Positions 1 to 8,713 of a stretch of 64,000 bases of DNA are shown in pieces; the stretch's first letter is position 1; each line of letters starts with the position of its first letter. The notes beneath the pieces are model-generated. The model searched no databases. It was given only the letters and a program-made list of their open reading frames with translations, and had not been told where the DNA came from. Position numbers and translations under genes: made by a program. Location of the stretch: NCBI GenBank assembly GCA_038400315.1, contig CP151667.1:124001-188000 (forward strand), written 5' to 3'. The stretch is from Isosphaeraceae bacterium EP7 (lineage in GTDB: Bacteria; Planctomycetota; Planctomycetia; Isosphaerales; Isosphaeraceae).

Positions 1-547
<547 letters not shown>

Positions 548-759
548 CGGAGGAGACCCCATTGAAACGCAACGCGCAGGCCCGAGGCGAGACCCCGCCC
601 GCACGCGGCCCCGGGATGTCTCCCGGGCCGGCGGTCGGTCGATCTTGCGTCTCAGAGCATCTGCGAGACCTTCCCCGTGCGCCCCGAATGAATGGGGCGA
701 CCGAGGGCCATGAACGCGGAGTGACAGCGTCGAGGCGGCCCGGACGTCATTGATGACGT

Positions 760-1332
760 TCAGGCGAAGGTCTGGGTTTCCGGCGGTTCATCCGGGCGTG
801 AGAGGAAAGGTGAGCTCCAGCGAGCGGAGTCCGTCATCCGCACGAACCCGGGGCCGCTCACCGGCAACGATCCGCCGAGCGGCGATGCCACCAGCGCCGC
901 CTTGCCTAGCGGCCCGACGGGCGTCGGGGTTGGCACTCCCGCATCGCCGCATGGGGTCTGGCTGAAGCAAGGCCCCGAGCCCTTGACCGGCGCGGCGGCA
1001 TTTTTCGAAGGGCCGGCCGGCGATTTCTTCGACTTGGCCCCTTTGGGCGCACAGCAGCATTTCTCGCCGCTGCATCGGGCGCAGGCGCATGAGTGCGACT
1101 CGCCCGCGCCGGACGAGTGAGAGATCGAACCGGATGCCGAAGCCGCCGCGTTCCACCCGGACGCAACCATCAACGTCGCCGCGGCCATCAGCCAGCGTGC
1201 GAGCGATCGTCGCCAGGTGTCGGGGGCCTGAAGTCTCAAGTGGGTGGGCTCTTGGGGCGGGCGGCCCGGCCCGCCCGATTGCCGGGGAGGCCGCGATCCG
1301 ATGGGCTCATCATCAGAGACGGCCGGGGCCAT
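760..1332 (-). CDS. Hypothetical secreted Cys-rich protein
   Basis: Not a recognised family. A hydrophobic stretch (WLMAAATLMVASGWNAAASA) after an Arg-rich segment looks like a signal peptide, followed by a cysteine cluster (HSCACARCSGEKCCCAPKG) and a Lys/Ala/Pro-rich low-complexity part with two further Cys. The cluster could bind metal or form disulfides after export. The start is uncertain: ATG 1332 is given (190 aa), but a TTG at 1239 or ATG at 1188, nearer the signal peptide, is equally possible. Reading frame is open and codon use fits neighbours. It stands alone, with no operon partner. Similar short proteins with a His/Cys-rich N-terminal half are common in this group, but function is unknown. 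Confidence 0.5.
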   Translation of the reverse strand: MAPAVSDDEPIGSRPPRQSGGPGRPPQEPTHLRLQAPDTWRRSLARWLMAAATLMVASGWNAAASASGSISHSSGAGESHSCACARCSGEKCCCAPKGAKSKKSPAGPSKNAAAPVKGSGPCFSQTPCGDAGVPTPTPVGPLGKAALVASPLGGSLPVSGPGFVRMTDSARWSSPFLSRPDEPPETQTFA

Positions 1333-1816
1333 GTCAAGAAGCCCGAATGTCCGGGCTGGGTGCGCCTTCGCGCGAATGGAAAACGGGCACGATCCCCCGC
1401 CGTCTCGCACAGGGCGGCGTGCACCGAGGAGGGGTCCACCAAGGCTTGACCACCGATTCCGCCTCGACGGGCGGATGTCACTCACCGGGACGCCTGTCAA
1501 TTTCGTTCAGCCTGTCGCGCCAGGACAGGTTCCCAGGGCGCAATTTCGCGACCCCTCTGCTCTGCCTCAAGGACGAAGTCGACAGACCCGGAAAAATCCC
1601 GGACGCTATCGCTTCCCTCCAACGGCCGCTTGCCCTGCCGCATCGACGTGGGATCGGGGCGGGTGATGCGTACTGCGCGGCACGATTTCGCGCCCGTGAA
1701 GCGCGAGGACGGGCGATACCCACCCATAACGTCTGTTGCCAGAATGCAACACCGTGCAACGGGCTTTGGGGCTGAACGAAGCGCGTCTGGCCGTGATGCA
1801 ACGATCAAGGCGCATG
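1333..1816. other. Intergenic, no gene supported
   Basis: Open frames exist on both strands but none has coding-like composition, a ribosome site or a recognisable motif. On the minus strand a TTGACA hexamer (1492-1497) has no matching -10 at normal spacing. Nothing else seen. Confidence 0.5.
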
Positions 1817-1819
1817 AAA

Positions 1820-1858
1820 AATCCCCTCGGCCGGGCGAGTCGCCCAACCGAGGGGATT
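1820..1858 (-). terminator. Intrinsic terminator of the RRM gene
   Basis: Perfect 11-bp stem (1820-1830 with 1848-1858, AATCCCCTCGG / CCGAGGGGATT) around a 17-nt loop. Read on the minus strand the stem is followed by a run of T (positions 1820-1817), the form of a rho-independent terminator. It lies about 100 bases past the stop of the RRM protein gene at 1956. Confidence 0.85.
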
Positions 1859-1955
1859 GATTTTGGTCGAAGTTCTCTCAACCGGGAGCCCCGATCGGAC
1901 AAAACCAGGAGGCCTACCTCAGCATGCCCCCGTGTCTCGCCAATCGGGCAAGTGA

Positions 1956-2369
1956 TCAATAACGGCCGCCGCCGCCGCCGTAGCCGCCGCTGCTGCCGCC
2001 GCTCCGGCCGCCGCCGCCGCCGCCGTAGCCGCCGCCACCGCCGCTCCGGCCACCGCCGCCGCCGCCGTAGCCGCCGCCACCGCCGCCGCCACCGTAGCCA
2101 CCACCGCCACCGCTCCTGGGCTCGCGGGGCTTGGCTTCGTTGACGGTCAGATTGCGGCCATCGTGGTCACGCCCGTCCAGCTCCTGGATGGCGGTTTGTG
2201 CTTCAGCGTCGGTGCTCATCTCCACGAACCCGAAACCCTTGGAGCGGTTCGTGTCGCGATCGATGATGATCTGCGCGCTTTGCACGGTGCCGAACTGGGA
2301 GAACAAGGCCTCCAGATCGGTCTCGTTGACGTTGTACGTAAGATTTCCGACGTAAAGCTTCTTACCCAC
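1956..2369 (-). CDS. RNA-binding protein, RRM plus glycine-rich tail
   Basis: Single RNA-recognition-motif protein of the bacterial Rbp type (137 aa), similar in layout to cyanobacterial and plant glycine-rich RNA-binding proteins. The GTG at 2369 is chosen because it gives a start right at the RRM (MGKKLYVGNL) and has GGGAG eight bases upstream; the open frame continues 23 codons further but without support. RNP2 is LYVGNL (residues 5-10), RNP1 is KGFGFVEM (44-51). From residue 87 the protein is almost only G with regular Y, R and S (GGYGGGG units), a low-complexity tail encoded by GCC/CCG-type triplet repeats. Likely binds single-stranded RNA in the cytoplasm; cold-shock association is known for the family but not shown here. 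Own terminator downstream. Confidence 0.93.
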   Translation of the reverse strand: MGKKLYVGNLTYNVNETDLEALFSQFGTVQSAQIIIDRDTNRSKGFGFVEMSTDAEAQTAIQELDGRDHDGRNLTVNEAKPREPRSGGGGGYGGGGGGGGYGGGGGGRSGGGGGYGGGGGGRSGGSSGGYGGGGGRY

Positions 2370-2717
2370 GATCGAACTCCCGGACGGCAGCAAAACGACC
2401 CGCGGTGTGCTTTCCGGGCCGAGAAGAAAGGGGCTCAAGGCGAGCCCAACGGGCGAAAAGGCGAGAGAGGAGCAGAGACCGGTTCGTTGGAAGCCAGCAG
2501 TGCGACTCGGTCGTCAGACCAGCCCACCGAAGCTTAATCAAATTGGTCACCCATGAAAACAACAATCCACACGGATTCTGAGAATCTTTTCGATTACCCC
2601 TTCGGCGCGCACTCCCACCGATGGCACCACACCCCCGCCGCCCGTACGATCGCGGGCCGAATTCGGCCGCCCGGCGACGGCCCCACCCCGATTCCAACGC
2701 GGGCGGAGACCACCACG

Positions 2718-3626
2718 ATGCAGCCGTCAAGACGTCGACGCCCGGCCCTCGGCCTCGCCTTGGTGGCCCTCATGGCCGGCGCGACTCCGCCCGGACCCGC
2801 CCCGGTCGACCCCTTCGAGGCCGTCGACCTCGACTTCCGCGCCCTCTACGCGGGCGGCCGCGCCGCGACCCTCGCCCGCCTCGGCCCGCTCATCATCGTC
2901 GACCAAGACCGGCTCATCCTCGTGCGCGACGGCAGCCGGACCGAGGCGAACGTCATCCCCCTGCACTACCATCGCCTGAAGGCCGTCTGCCACGTCCCGC
3001 TCTCCCTCTATGTCGCGCTCGCCCCTCACGGTGACGCCCCCATCGACGCCGACCGCGTCACGAATCTCCGGACCTTTCGCAACCACATCCAGACGGCCGC
3101 CCACGCCGTAGACACCGCCGGTTTCACCGAGGACCAGCGGGCCCGCTCGCGTCGACTCCTTGACATGAGCCTCACCTTCCTCGACGACACCCTCGCCGCG
3201 GGCAACCACGACCCCGCCGCCCTGAAGCGGCTCACCCGCGCCACGGGCCCCCTCGTCCTGGCCCACGCCGCCGACGCCGCCCGCGCCCAGATCGACGCCT
3301 ATCATGCGCAGGTGAAACTCTGGCGCAAGCAGATCCCAGCGGACGACTGGTTCCGCCTCAGGGTCCTGGTCATGGGCCGGGCCCTGCCGCGCAAGCACAA
3401 CACCGCCGTCCAGTTCTTCGCCAAGCTCCTGGGCACCCCCGGAGAGTCCCGCCGCCTGGTCTACGCCGAGCAGCTCGAAGGCGAGGCCCGCTCCGTCGAC
3501 CTCCTGGCCGCCCACCTCCTGGACAGCGATCTCGGGGCCGCCTTCTTCGACGACCCCGAACGCATGGAACTCGACCTCCTCGGCAACGCCGCCGCCTCCT
3601 ACCTCGACACCCTGGACCTCGATTGA
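2718..3626 (+). CDS. Hypothetical exported protein
   Basis: Family not recognised. ATG 2718 is preferred (302 aa) because it gives a basic start (MQPSRRRRP) and a hydrophobic signal-like segment (ALGLALVALMAGA) ending near residue 25; the frame is open back to 2553 but that part lacks coding character. The mature part is mostly alpha-helical by composition, rich in Arg, Ala, Asp and Leu, with no Cys cluster or catalytic motif that I can name. A DQDRLILVRDGSRTEANVIPLHYHRLK segment near residue 65-90 is the most distinctive part. Single-gene unit, convergent with the following minus-strand gene. Confidence 0.7.
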   Translation: MQPSRRRRPALGLALVALMAGATPPGPAPVDPFEAVDLDFRALYAGGRAATLARLGPLIIVDQDRLILVRDGSRTEANVIPLHYHRLKAVCHVPLSLYVALAPHGDAPIDADRVTNLRTFRNHIQTAAHAVDTAGFTEDQRARSRRLLDMSLTFLDDTLAAGNHDPAALKRLTRATGPLVLAHAADAARAQIDAYHAQVKLWRKQIPADDWFRLRVLVMGRALPRKHNTAVQFFAKLLGTPGESRRLVYAEQLEGEARSVDLLAAHLLDSDLGAAFFDDPERMELDLLGNAAASYLDTLDLD

Positions 3627-3767
3627 ACCCAATCCCGGCGAACCCATGTCGCCCGCGTCAAGCAAGCCTTGCTCGCCCGGAACCGCCGAGGCGTCCGCCT
3701 CCCGGGCCATCTTCCAAAGCGGCGACGACACCCTCCTTGACAACCCGGACCCGATCTACGACGCTTG

Positions 3768-4307
3768 TCATAGGGTGTGCCCGCCGTGCTTTGCGTCTGC
3801 CTCGAGTCGGTCACGGACCGCGCGGAGCGTCTTGCACGCATCTAGGGCGAGCAGGATCAGTGCGGGGAGGATGAGGGATGAGACCGTGAAGGCCCCGGAA
3901 TAGATGGCAGCCTGAAGGCTGGCGGCGGATCGAGCCCCCGTGGAATGATTCGATTCCCCGAGCCCAATGAAGACCCCGATCGTTCCTCCGACAACCCCGA
4001 TGAAGATCCCGAAGTAGGCCAGGAACTCGAGGAACTTGTAGTACCAGGGCAACCCGGAGGCTACTTGATCCGGACTGGATGGGCTGTCAGTGGAAACGAT
4101 CCGTCGACGGGGAGGCATCGGCAGAGCCGGCGGAGTCTCGGCCTCTCCGATCTCGATGCCCAACTCGAACATCTCGCCCGACGCCGACTCGACCGCGGCC
4201 GACACGGCCATGATCGTCGAGCACTTCGGGCATTTTGCCTGCACGCCCGCGTCATCGTCGGAGATCTTGCCGCTTTGCCCGCAACCAGGGCATGTCACCG
4301 TTCGCAT
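3768..4307 (-). CDS. Zinc-ribbon membrane protein
   Basis: 179-residue protein starting with a short zinc ribbon (CPGCGQSGKISDDDAGVQAKCPKC, four Cys as CxxC-N14-CxxC), the kind found at the N-terminus of many planctomycete membrane proteins. An acidic/proline linker follows, then two hydrophobic helices (about residues 90-115, with a glycine-rich GxxxG pattern, and 133-155), then a short basic C-terminal tail. Function unknown; the topology suggests a small inner-membrane protein with a cytoplasmic metal-binding head. The ATG at 4307 lies 7 bases after the stop of the HNH gene, and it is overlapped by that gene's alternative reading frame. Confidence 0.8.
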   Translation of the reverse strand: MRTVTCPGCGQSGKISDDDAGVQAKCPKCSTIMAVSAAVESASGEMFELGIEIGEAETPPALPMPPRRRIVSTDSPSSPDQVASGLPWYYKFLEFLAYFGIFIGVVGGTIGVFIGLGESNHSTGARSAASLQAAIYSGAFTVSSLILPALILLALDACKTLRAVRDRLEADAKHGGHTL

Positions 4308-4313
4308 GCTTCA

Positions 4314-4652
4314 TCACCTCCGCTGACATGGTCGCCTGATCGAGGGGCGTATTGTCGTGGTGGATGTACACCCCCGCAATGCGAAGGCGTGGCGATGTTC
4401 CCTCGGGTGGAAGAGCCGCTCGATCCGGCCCGTGTCGGGGTCGATGCCCGCCAGGTTCGGTCCTTTGTGGCCGTTGCAATGGTGGCACGCCAGCGCCAGG
4501 TTCCCGGCCTCATCGCCGCCTGCATGCTGCCTGGCGACGATCTGCTCGACGTGGAATGTGGCGAGCGGCAACGCGTCCTGGGGCAGCGGGCAAAATTCGC
4601 AGCGATCACCGGCCCGGTCCCGGACAAGCGTCCGCAGCACGCGCGGGAGCAT
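4314..4652 (-). CDS. HNH endonuclease, probably frameshifted near the C-terminus
   Basis: HNH-family nuclease, 112 codons as read. It has CEFC (first zinc knuckle), FHVEQIVARQHAGG (the His-containing metal/catalytic strand), NLALACHHCNGHKGPNL (second CxxC with the N and H of the HNH finger) and RLFHPREH, all typical of the small planctomycete and cyanobacterial HNH family. After FALRG this frame becomes CTSTTTIRPSIRR, which does not look like the family, while the next frame reads GVYIHHDNTPLDQATMSAEV, which does. The change happens at a run of five C on the plus strand (4371-4375), so a one-base indel there is likely. ATG 4652 overlaps the stop of the small upstream gene (ATGA), indicating translational coupling. 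Confidence 0.75.
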   Translation of the reverse strand: MLPRVLRTLVRDRAGDRCEFCPLPQDALPLATFHVEQIVARQHAGGDEAGNLALACHHCNGHKGPNLAGIDPDTGRIERLFHPREHRHAFALRGCTSTTTIRPSIRRPCQRR

Positions 4653-4933
4653 CAGGCAGTCCCGCCGGCCTTCAGCGCCCTGCGGGCCTTGGCCTGCAAG
4701 ATGCCAATCAGGTGAATGGCTTGAACGTAACCGTCGTACTCGGCCCGTTCCGCGTCGTCCAGCGTCCCTTCGTTGCAACCCTCGGCCAACTCGTCAAGGC
4801 GAGCCTGCACCTCGGGCGCCGCGCGCAAATCGGCCAACTCCTGGGCAAGCTCCGGGGTCATCGCGCGGCCCACGGGCTGGAGCATCAGGCCCAGGATGTC
4901 CCCCGGGCCCTTGGTTTCGCGCATCGAACTCAT
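4652..4933 (-). CDS. Small partner protein of the HNH nuclease
   Basis: 93-residue acidic helical protein, start at ATG 4933 (MSSMRETKGPGDILG). The central part (RLDELAEGCNEGTLDDAERAEYDGYVQ) and the end (HLIGILQAKARRAL) match a short protein that I recall commonly precedes HNH nucleases of this type in planctomycetes and cyanobacteria. Its stop overlaps the HNH start by the ATGA sequence, so the two are almost surely co-translated. A role as inhibitor or antitoxin-like partner is an inference from size, order and coupling; no DNA-binding motif is obvious. The longer open frame to 5152 is rejected because it runs across the divergent promoter region. Confidence 0.72.
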   Translation of the reverse strand: MSSMRETKGPGDILGLMLQPVGRAMTPELAQELADLRAAPEVQARLDELAEGCNEGTLDDAERAEYDGYVQAIHLIGILQAKARRALKAGGTA

Positions 4934-5015
4934 GGCATCGAGCTTACCACGCAGGCGACCCCCTCCGCCAAGCTCCGACCTCGCCCCCGCACGACTCAAC
5001 CTCAATTGTGAGGCC

Positions 5016-5044
5016 TTGACAGCCCCGGACTCGTCTATGACAAT
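5016..5044 (+). promoter_or_regulatory. Candidate sigma-70 promoter of the DUF1559 gene
   Basis: A perfect -35 TTGACA (5016-5021), 17-base spacer and -10-like GACAAT (5039-5044, four of six). It lies about 107 bases before ATG 5151 in the divergent gap. Two CAATTG-centred motifs (around 5003 and 5041) flank it and could be an operator; that is speculative. Confidence 0.45.
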
Positions 5045-5150
5045 TGTCTGACTCGGCCGGTGTTGCTCCGTCCCGAACACAAGCCCGGCCGACCTCATCT
5101 CTCGTCTCTTGCCGCCAGCTCCTCCGAGCACATCCCGGGGCGCCGAAGCC

Positions 5151-6167
5151 ATGACGACACCGACGCCTCGCGCCCGTCACGGGCTGACGCTGGTTGAGCT
5201 GCTCGTGGTCGTCTCCATCATCGGCCTTCTCCTGGGCCTGCTGCTGCCCGCGGTACAATCCAGCCGGGAATCGGCCAGGCGGGCGACTTGCCAGGCGAAC
5301 CTGCGCCAGCAGGGCATCGCCCTGCAATCGCACGAAGAGACGCATCAGGCCCTGCCCTCGCTTTACAACGGCACGTTTCTGCCTCAGCCCAGGTGGGCAC
5401 TCGACGAGTTCTACTTCCATTCGTGGCGCACGGCCATCCTCCCGCGCATCGAGCAGTCGACGGTCTCCAATCAGCTGAATCTCGCGCTGGCGGCGACCGA
5501 TCCGGCGAATCAGACCTCGGTCAATGTCAGCCTATCGCTGTTCCTCTGCCCGTCGACGACCACCCCGACCCCGAACGTCCCCGACCTCTACGCCTGGCAT
5601 CGGGAGAGTTTCCCGGTCTGGGATCCGGCGAGGTTCCCGCCGGTCAAGGTCGGCTCGGCGGCCCGCAATGACTACGAGGTGGTCTGCGGCGTCGTGGTCG
5701 CGGCCCAGAGGACGACCAGCGGGGATCTCAGCGGCATCCGCTTCGGGGCGTGGGGCGAGCCGACCTATGACATCTCGAACGGCCATTCCTTGCGCTATCG
5801 CAGAGCGAGGCTCGCCGACGTCACCGACGGCCTTTCGAACACGATCCTGGTGGGCGAGCGAGCCGGGCGCCCCGACCTCCACGAGAAAGGGAAATCCGTC
5901 GATCCCTACCCCTACCTCAATCCGTCCAATGGGATGGATACCGCGCAGGCCGCATGGGCCACCAGCACGCACATCTGGTGGATGGTCTACGGCGAGACCC
6001 AATCCATCAACCAGACCAACCGTACCGGCGTCTTCTCCTTCCACCCCGCCGGCGCCAACGTCGCCCTCGCCGACGGCTCGGTCCGCTTCCTGAAAGAATC
6101 CACCGCCTCGGCCATCCTCAAGGCCCTGGCAACCCGATCCGGGGGCGAGGCCGTCAGCTTCGACTGA
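5151..6167 (+). CDS. DUF1559 family pseudopilin-like protein
   Basis: Full-length DUF1559 protein, 338 aa. Start ATG 5151 gives a short basic leader and prepilin motif (MTTPTPRARHGLTLVELLVVV, cleavage expected after G11, with the +5 Glu), a hydrophobic helix, and LLLPAVQSSRESARRATCQ. The C-terminal part has the family's second signature: DGLSNTILVGERAG near residue 225 and GANVALADGSVRFL (the H-X9-DG region) near the end. Expected to be processed by prepilin peptidase and placed on the membrane or cell surface; substrate or partner unknown. Monocistronic; divergent from the HNH module. Confidence 0.95.
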   Translation: MTTPTPRARHGLTLVELLVVVSIIGLLLGLLLPAVQSSRESARRATCQANLRQQGIALQSHEETHQALPSLYNGTFLPQPRWALDEFYFHSWRTAILPRIEQSTVSNQLNLALAATDPANQTSVNVSLSLFLCPSTTTPTPNVPDLYAWHRESFPVWDPARFPPVKVGSAARNDYEVVCGVVVAAQRTTSGDLSGIRFGAWGEPTYDISNGHSLRYRRARLADVTDGLSNTILVGERAGRPDLHEKGKSVDPYPYLNPSNGMDTAQAAWATSTHIWWMVYGETQSINQTNRTGVFSFHPAGANVALADGSVRFLKESTASAILKALATRSGGEAVSFD

Positions 6168-6199
6168 CACAAGGCGACCGGCGAACCTCGCGGAAACGA

Positions 6200-6508
6200 T
6201 CAGGCCGAGGACGGGTCCAGGTCCCGAACTGTGATGCCCAGGGCGGCGGCGATCTTCTGAAGCGTGATGAAGGTGGCGCTGTGCTCGGCTCGTTCCAGGC
6301 GGCTGATATGGCTCTGCGGGAGGCCTGATGCTAACGCAAGTTGGGCCTGGGTCAGGCCGGCCGCGTCGCGGGGTTCGCGGATCCGCCGGCCGACTTGTTC
6401 CGTCCAGACTTTGCGGCCGGGGCCCGGAGAAGTGCACTCGGTTGTGCCTATTCCATGTTCGCCGCCGTGAAAAGCATGCGATGGAAGGTCGCTGAGAATG
6501 ACGGTCAA
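6200..6508 (-). CDS. XRE-family transcriptional regulator
   Basis: Helix-turn-helix protein of the Cro/CI (XRE) type. The HTH is in the C-terminal half: VGRRIREPRDAAGLTQAQLA then SGLPQSHISRLERAEHSATFITLQKIAAALG, ending in VRDLDPSSA. This is nearly the whole domain, so the protein is little more than a DNA-binding module. The first 35 residues are of odd composition and the true start may lie further downstream (a GTG before WTEQVG is possible). Such proteins are often antitoxins, but no toxin gene adjoins: the downstream neighbour is convergent and the upstream one is a Tat protein. Target unknown. Confidence 0.75.
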   Translation of the reverse strand: MTVILSDLPSHAFHGGEHGIGTTECTSPGPGRKVWTEQVGRRIREPRDAAGLTQAQLALASGLPQSHISRLERAEHSATFITLQKIAAALGITVRDLDPSSA

Positions 6509-6572
6509 TAGTCCCGAACGGTGCCGACCTTAGGGCTGGCTCCTCTGAGTCCGACTCCATGACAGCGGTATC

Positions 6573-8105
6573 TCAGCTTAATTCCGCGCGAACTTGGACC
6601 AAGGCGGGTGTATCCGGGCTCTTCGATCCGTGCAATGCATGAACCGACGCGGCGAGCGCGTAGGGACGCCATTCCGGGCTCATCCGCGACGCATCTTCGA
6701 AGGCCGCCGCCGGATACTTGATGTCGTGGGGGTCGGGCGAAGCCTTAACACAGAGCAACGTTCGCGCGGCTTGCTGGAAAGCTCGGATGTTCGACGGGTC
6801 GCTCAGGAGGGTGAAAGACATCCGGCACGCCTCATCGCTCGCCGATCGCTCGCTAGGCTCCTTCTCAACATATTCCTTCGCCTTGTAGGGCAGCGAAGAA
6901 AAAATCTCCGTGAAGCCGAACGCCCTGCCGCCATCCGTCTTCAATTCAAGCAGGTCCATTGCCCGCAACATCCCATCCGCCTCGGCAGGCCGGACGAAGG
7001 TATCGCCGACCACGCCGGCCCCTTGCAGCAGCATGAGCAGGCGGACCCGATCCTCTCCGCAGCAGTCGAACCCGAAATGCAACGCGTTGGTGGAGGTGAT
7101 CGCGTGGATCAACGCCCCTCCGATCGGCGTTCCCCCCGTCTTGTAGCGGAAAATAAGGTCCGCCGCGACCAGGTGGAAGGCCTCCCAGATGGCCCCCGCC
7201 TTCACCTGGCCGGAGGCTAGCTGGGCGCAGATCAGGTCAGACGTGCCATCCGTCTCCCCCTGCCGGAGCAGCCGATAGATCGCAATCGTGGCCCCGCGAT
7301 CACGCTCATCGCTCGCCCAGTCGGCCGGGAGACCGGGCAGGACCCTCTCGACGCGCGCCAAATTCGGCGCGAAGGTTCGATCCGGGGGGCCATTCGGCAG
7401 GCTTCGAGCGATGAAGCGGAGGACCGGCTCGGCATGGTCCCACCCGATCGCTTCGAGGGTCCGCCAGGAATTCGCAATCAGGATCGGGTGATGCCCCAAA
7501 GTCCCGGCGGCGCGTCGGGCCCCGTGCTCCCAGAGCTGGGACATCGCTTGGCGCGGCCCCCGGCTGCGAGCGATCGCCGCGATCGCACGCTCCGCCTGAT
7601 CGGGATCGGACCGGGCGATCGAGCCCCGGAGGACGTCCGCCGCCGTGTTGGCGGTGGGAAGAGTGCCACCGATGTGTCGGGGAGACTTGCCCTCGCCCAC
7701 GCGTTCCAAGCCCTCCTTGACTCGGTCCAACACCCAGAACAAGGGCAGTAGGCGTTCTTCCGTGCGGGCCTCGCTACCGATCCGGTGCGCCGAATAGACC
7801 TGAGCGACTTGGTGCGGGTCGCCGTCTTCGAGAGAGAGGAGGAAGAGGCCTGAGAGGAACTCTTGATATGACAGGCCGGCCTGAAATTGCCGCAGGAAGA
7901 CCGGGACGCATTTGTCTCGCGGCGTCTCGCGAATCAGTCGAAGTAGGGCGGAGAGGTCCGGACCCAACCGGACTCGGGCCGGATCGATTGTCACATCACC
8001 GGCGGCAGCCTGGCTAATAGGTAGCAGGAATCCGAGATCGGCCAGAGCGCCGGAGGCGCCGGCGGTCGCCGAGGCCCTGAGAAATGAGCGACGCGAGCTG
8101 ATCAT
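6573..8105 (-). CDS. Tat-exported protein of unknown function
   Basis: 510 residues starting MISSRRSFLRASATAG, a textbook twin-arginine signal (RRSFLR) followed by a hydrophobic stretch and an AAA cleavage region near residue 35. The mature protein is mostly helical, with an HAITSTNALHFGF segment and FDCCGEDRVRLLMLLQGAGVVG around residues 330-360. I recall related planctomycete proteins annotated only as 'TAT leader-containing'; a distant link to questin-oxidase-like proteins is possible but not provable by eye. Tat export suggests folding with a cofactor in the cytoplasm. Single gene; base composition is slightly less GC-rich than its neighbours. Confidence 0.8.
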   Translation of the reverse strand: MISSRRSFLRASATAGASGALADLGFLLPISQAAAGDVTIDPARVRLGPDLSALLRLIRETPRDKCVPVFLRQFQAGLSYQEFLSGLFLLSLEDGDPHQVAQVYSAHRIGSEARTEERLLPLFWVLDRVKEGLERVGEGKSPRHIGGTLPTANTAADVLRGSIARSDPDQAERAIAAIARSRGPRQAMSQLWEHGARRAAGTLGHHPILIANSWRTLEAIGWDHAEPVLRFIARSLPNGPPDRTFAPNLARVERVLPGLPADWASDERDRGATIAIYRLLRQGETDGTSDLICAQLASGQVKAGAIWEAFHLVAADLIFRYKTGGTPIGGALIHAITSTNALHFGFDCCGEDRVRLLMLLQGAGVVGDTFVRPAEADGMLRAMDLLELKTDGGRAFGFTEIFSSLPYKAKEYVEKEPSERSASDEACRMSFTLLSDPSNIRAFQQAARTLLCVKASPDPHDIKYPAAAFEDASRMSPEWRPYALAASVHALHGSKSPDTPALVQVRAELS

Positions 8106-8713
8106 CGAATTTGTTCTCGCAATGACCGTTTGCCGAGCTTTCGATCCGACCCTTTCGATTCATGGTACCCCCGCGGAACGGTCATCACTACCCTCCCGTC
8201 GGTGGATTGAGACGCGGCCACCCTCGCCTCGGTCCTCCGTAGTGGCAAGGTAGGGTCGGGCGAGCACCAGCCTCCCTGTCCCTTCGTCATTTCAGCGAAT
8301 CGGGATTCACTTCGGCTCGACGCCGCCGGTGCCGCGAGGCCGGGCGACGTCTGTGTCTCCTGGCTGGGCTTGTCATCGGCTCCCTGCGGGTTGCGGGGGG
8401 CATTGTCGTGCTGCGTGTTCGCCATCGTGGTGCCGATCAGGGAGACCGCTCCGGGCGCACAACAGACCACACCGGGGTGTCAACATTGGCCGCGTGCGAG
8501 GTCGGGGGAGGATTCTGGCATGCTGGAATTCCGGGGCTTCGCGTGGGATCGCCGTTATTTTGGCGAGATAAGGAAAAATGGTGGTGGAAATCTCCCGCAT
8601 TCGGGATAAGATCTTGGGGAGCCAATCCGCGCGATGCCGCGCGGGACGGGGCGGCCGTCAACATCGACGAGCCGAGCCCCAAAAATCCACACCCCAGGAA
8701 GCGATGAAGCATC
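8106..8713. other. Intergenic / upstream region of two divergent genes
   Basis: Separates the Tat protein gene (minus) and the next plus-strand gene. A minus-strand frame of 107 codons from ATG 8425 ends by overlapping the Tat gene start (ATGA), but it has no ribosome site and low-complexity polar sequence, so I do not call it. The stretch 8540-8610 is relatively AT-rich (GCCGTTATTTTGGCGAGATA) and may hold the promoter of the gene at 8714. Confidence 0.4.

Noticed and set aside
1492-1497. TTGACA hexamer on the minus strand as a promoter
   Set aside because: No -10 element at 16-18 bases and no gene start at a sensible distance.
8102-8425. Minus-strand frame starting MANTQHDNAPR, overlapping the Tat gene start
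   Set aside because: The ATGA overlap is suggestive, but there is no ribosome site and the sequence is low-complexity polar without homology.
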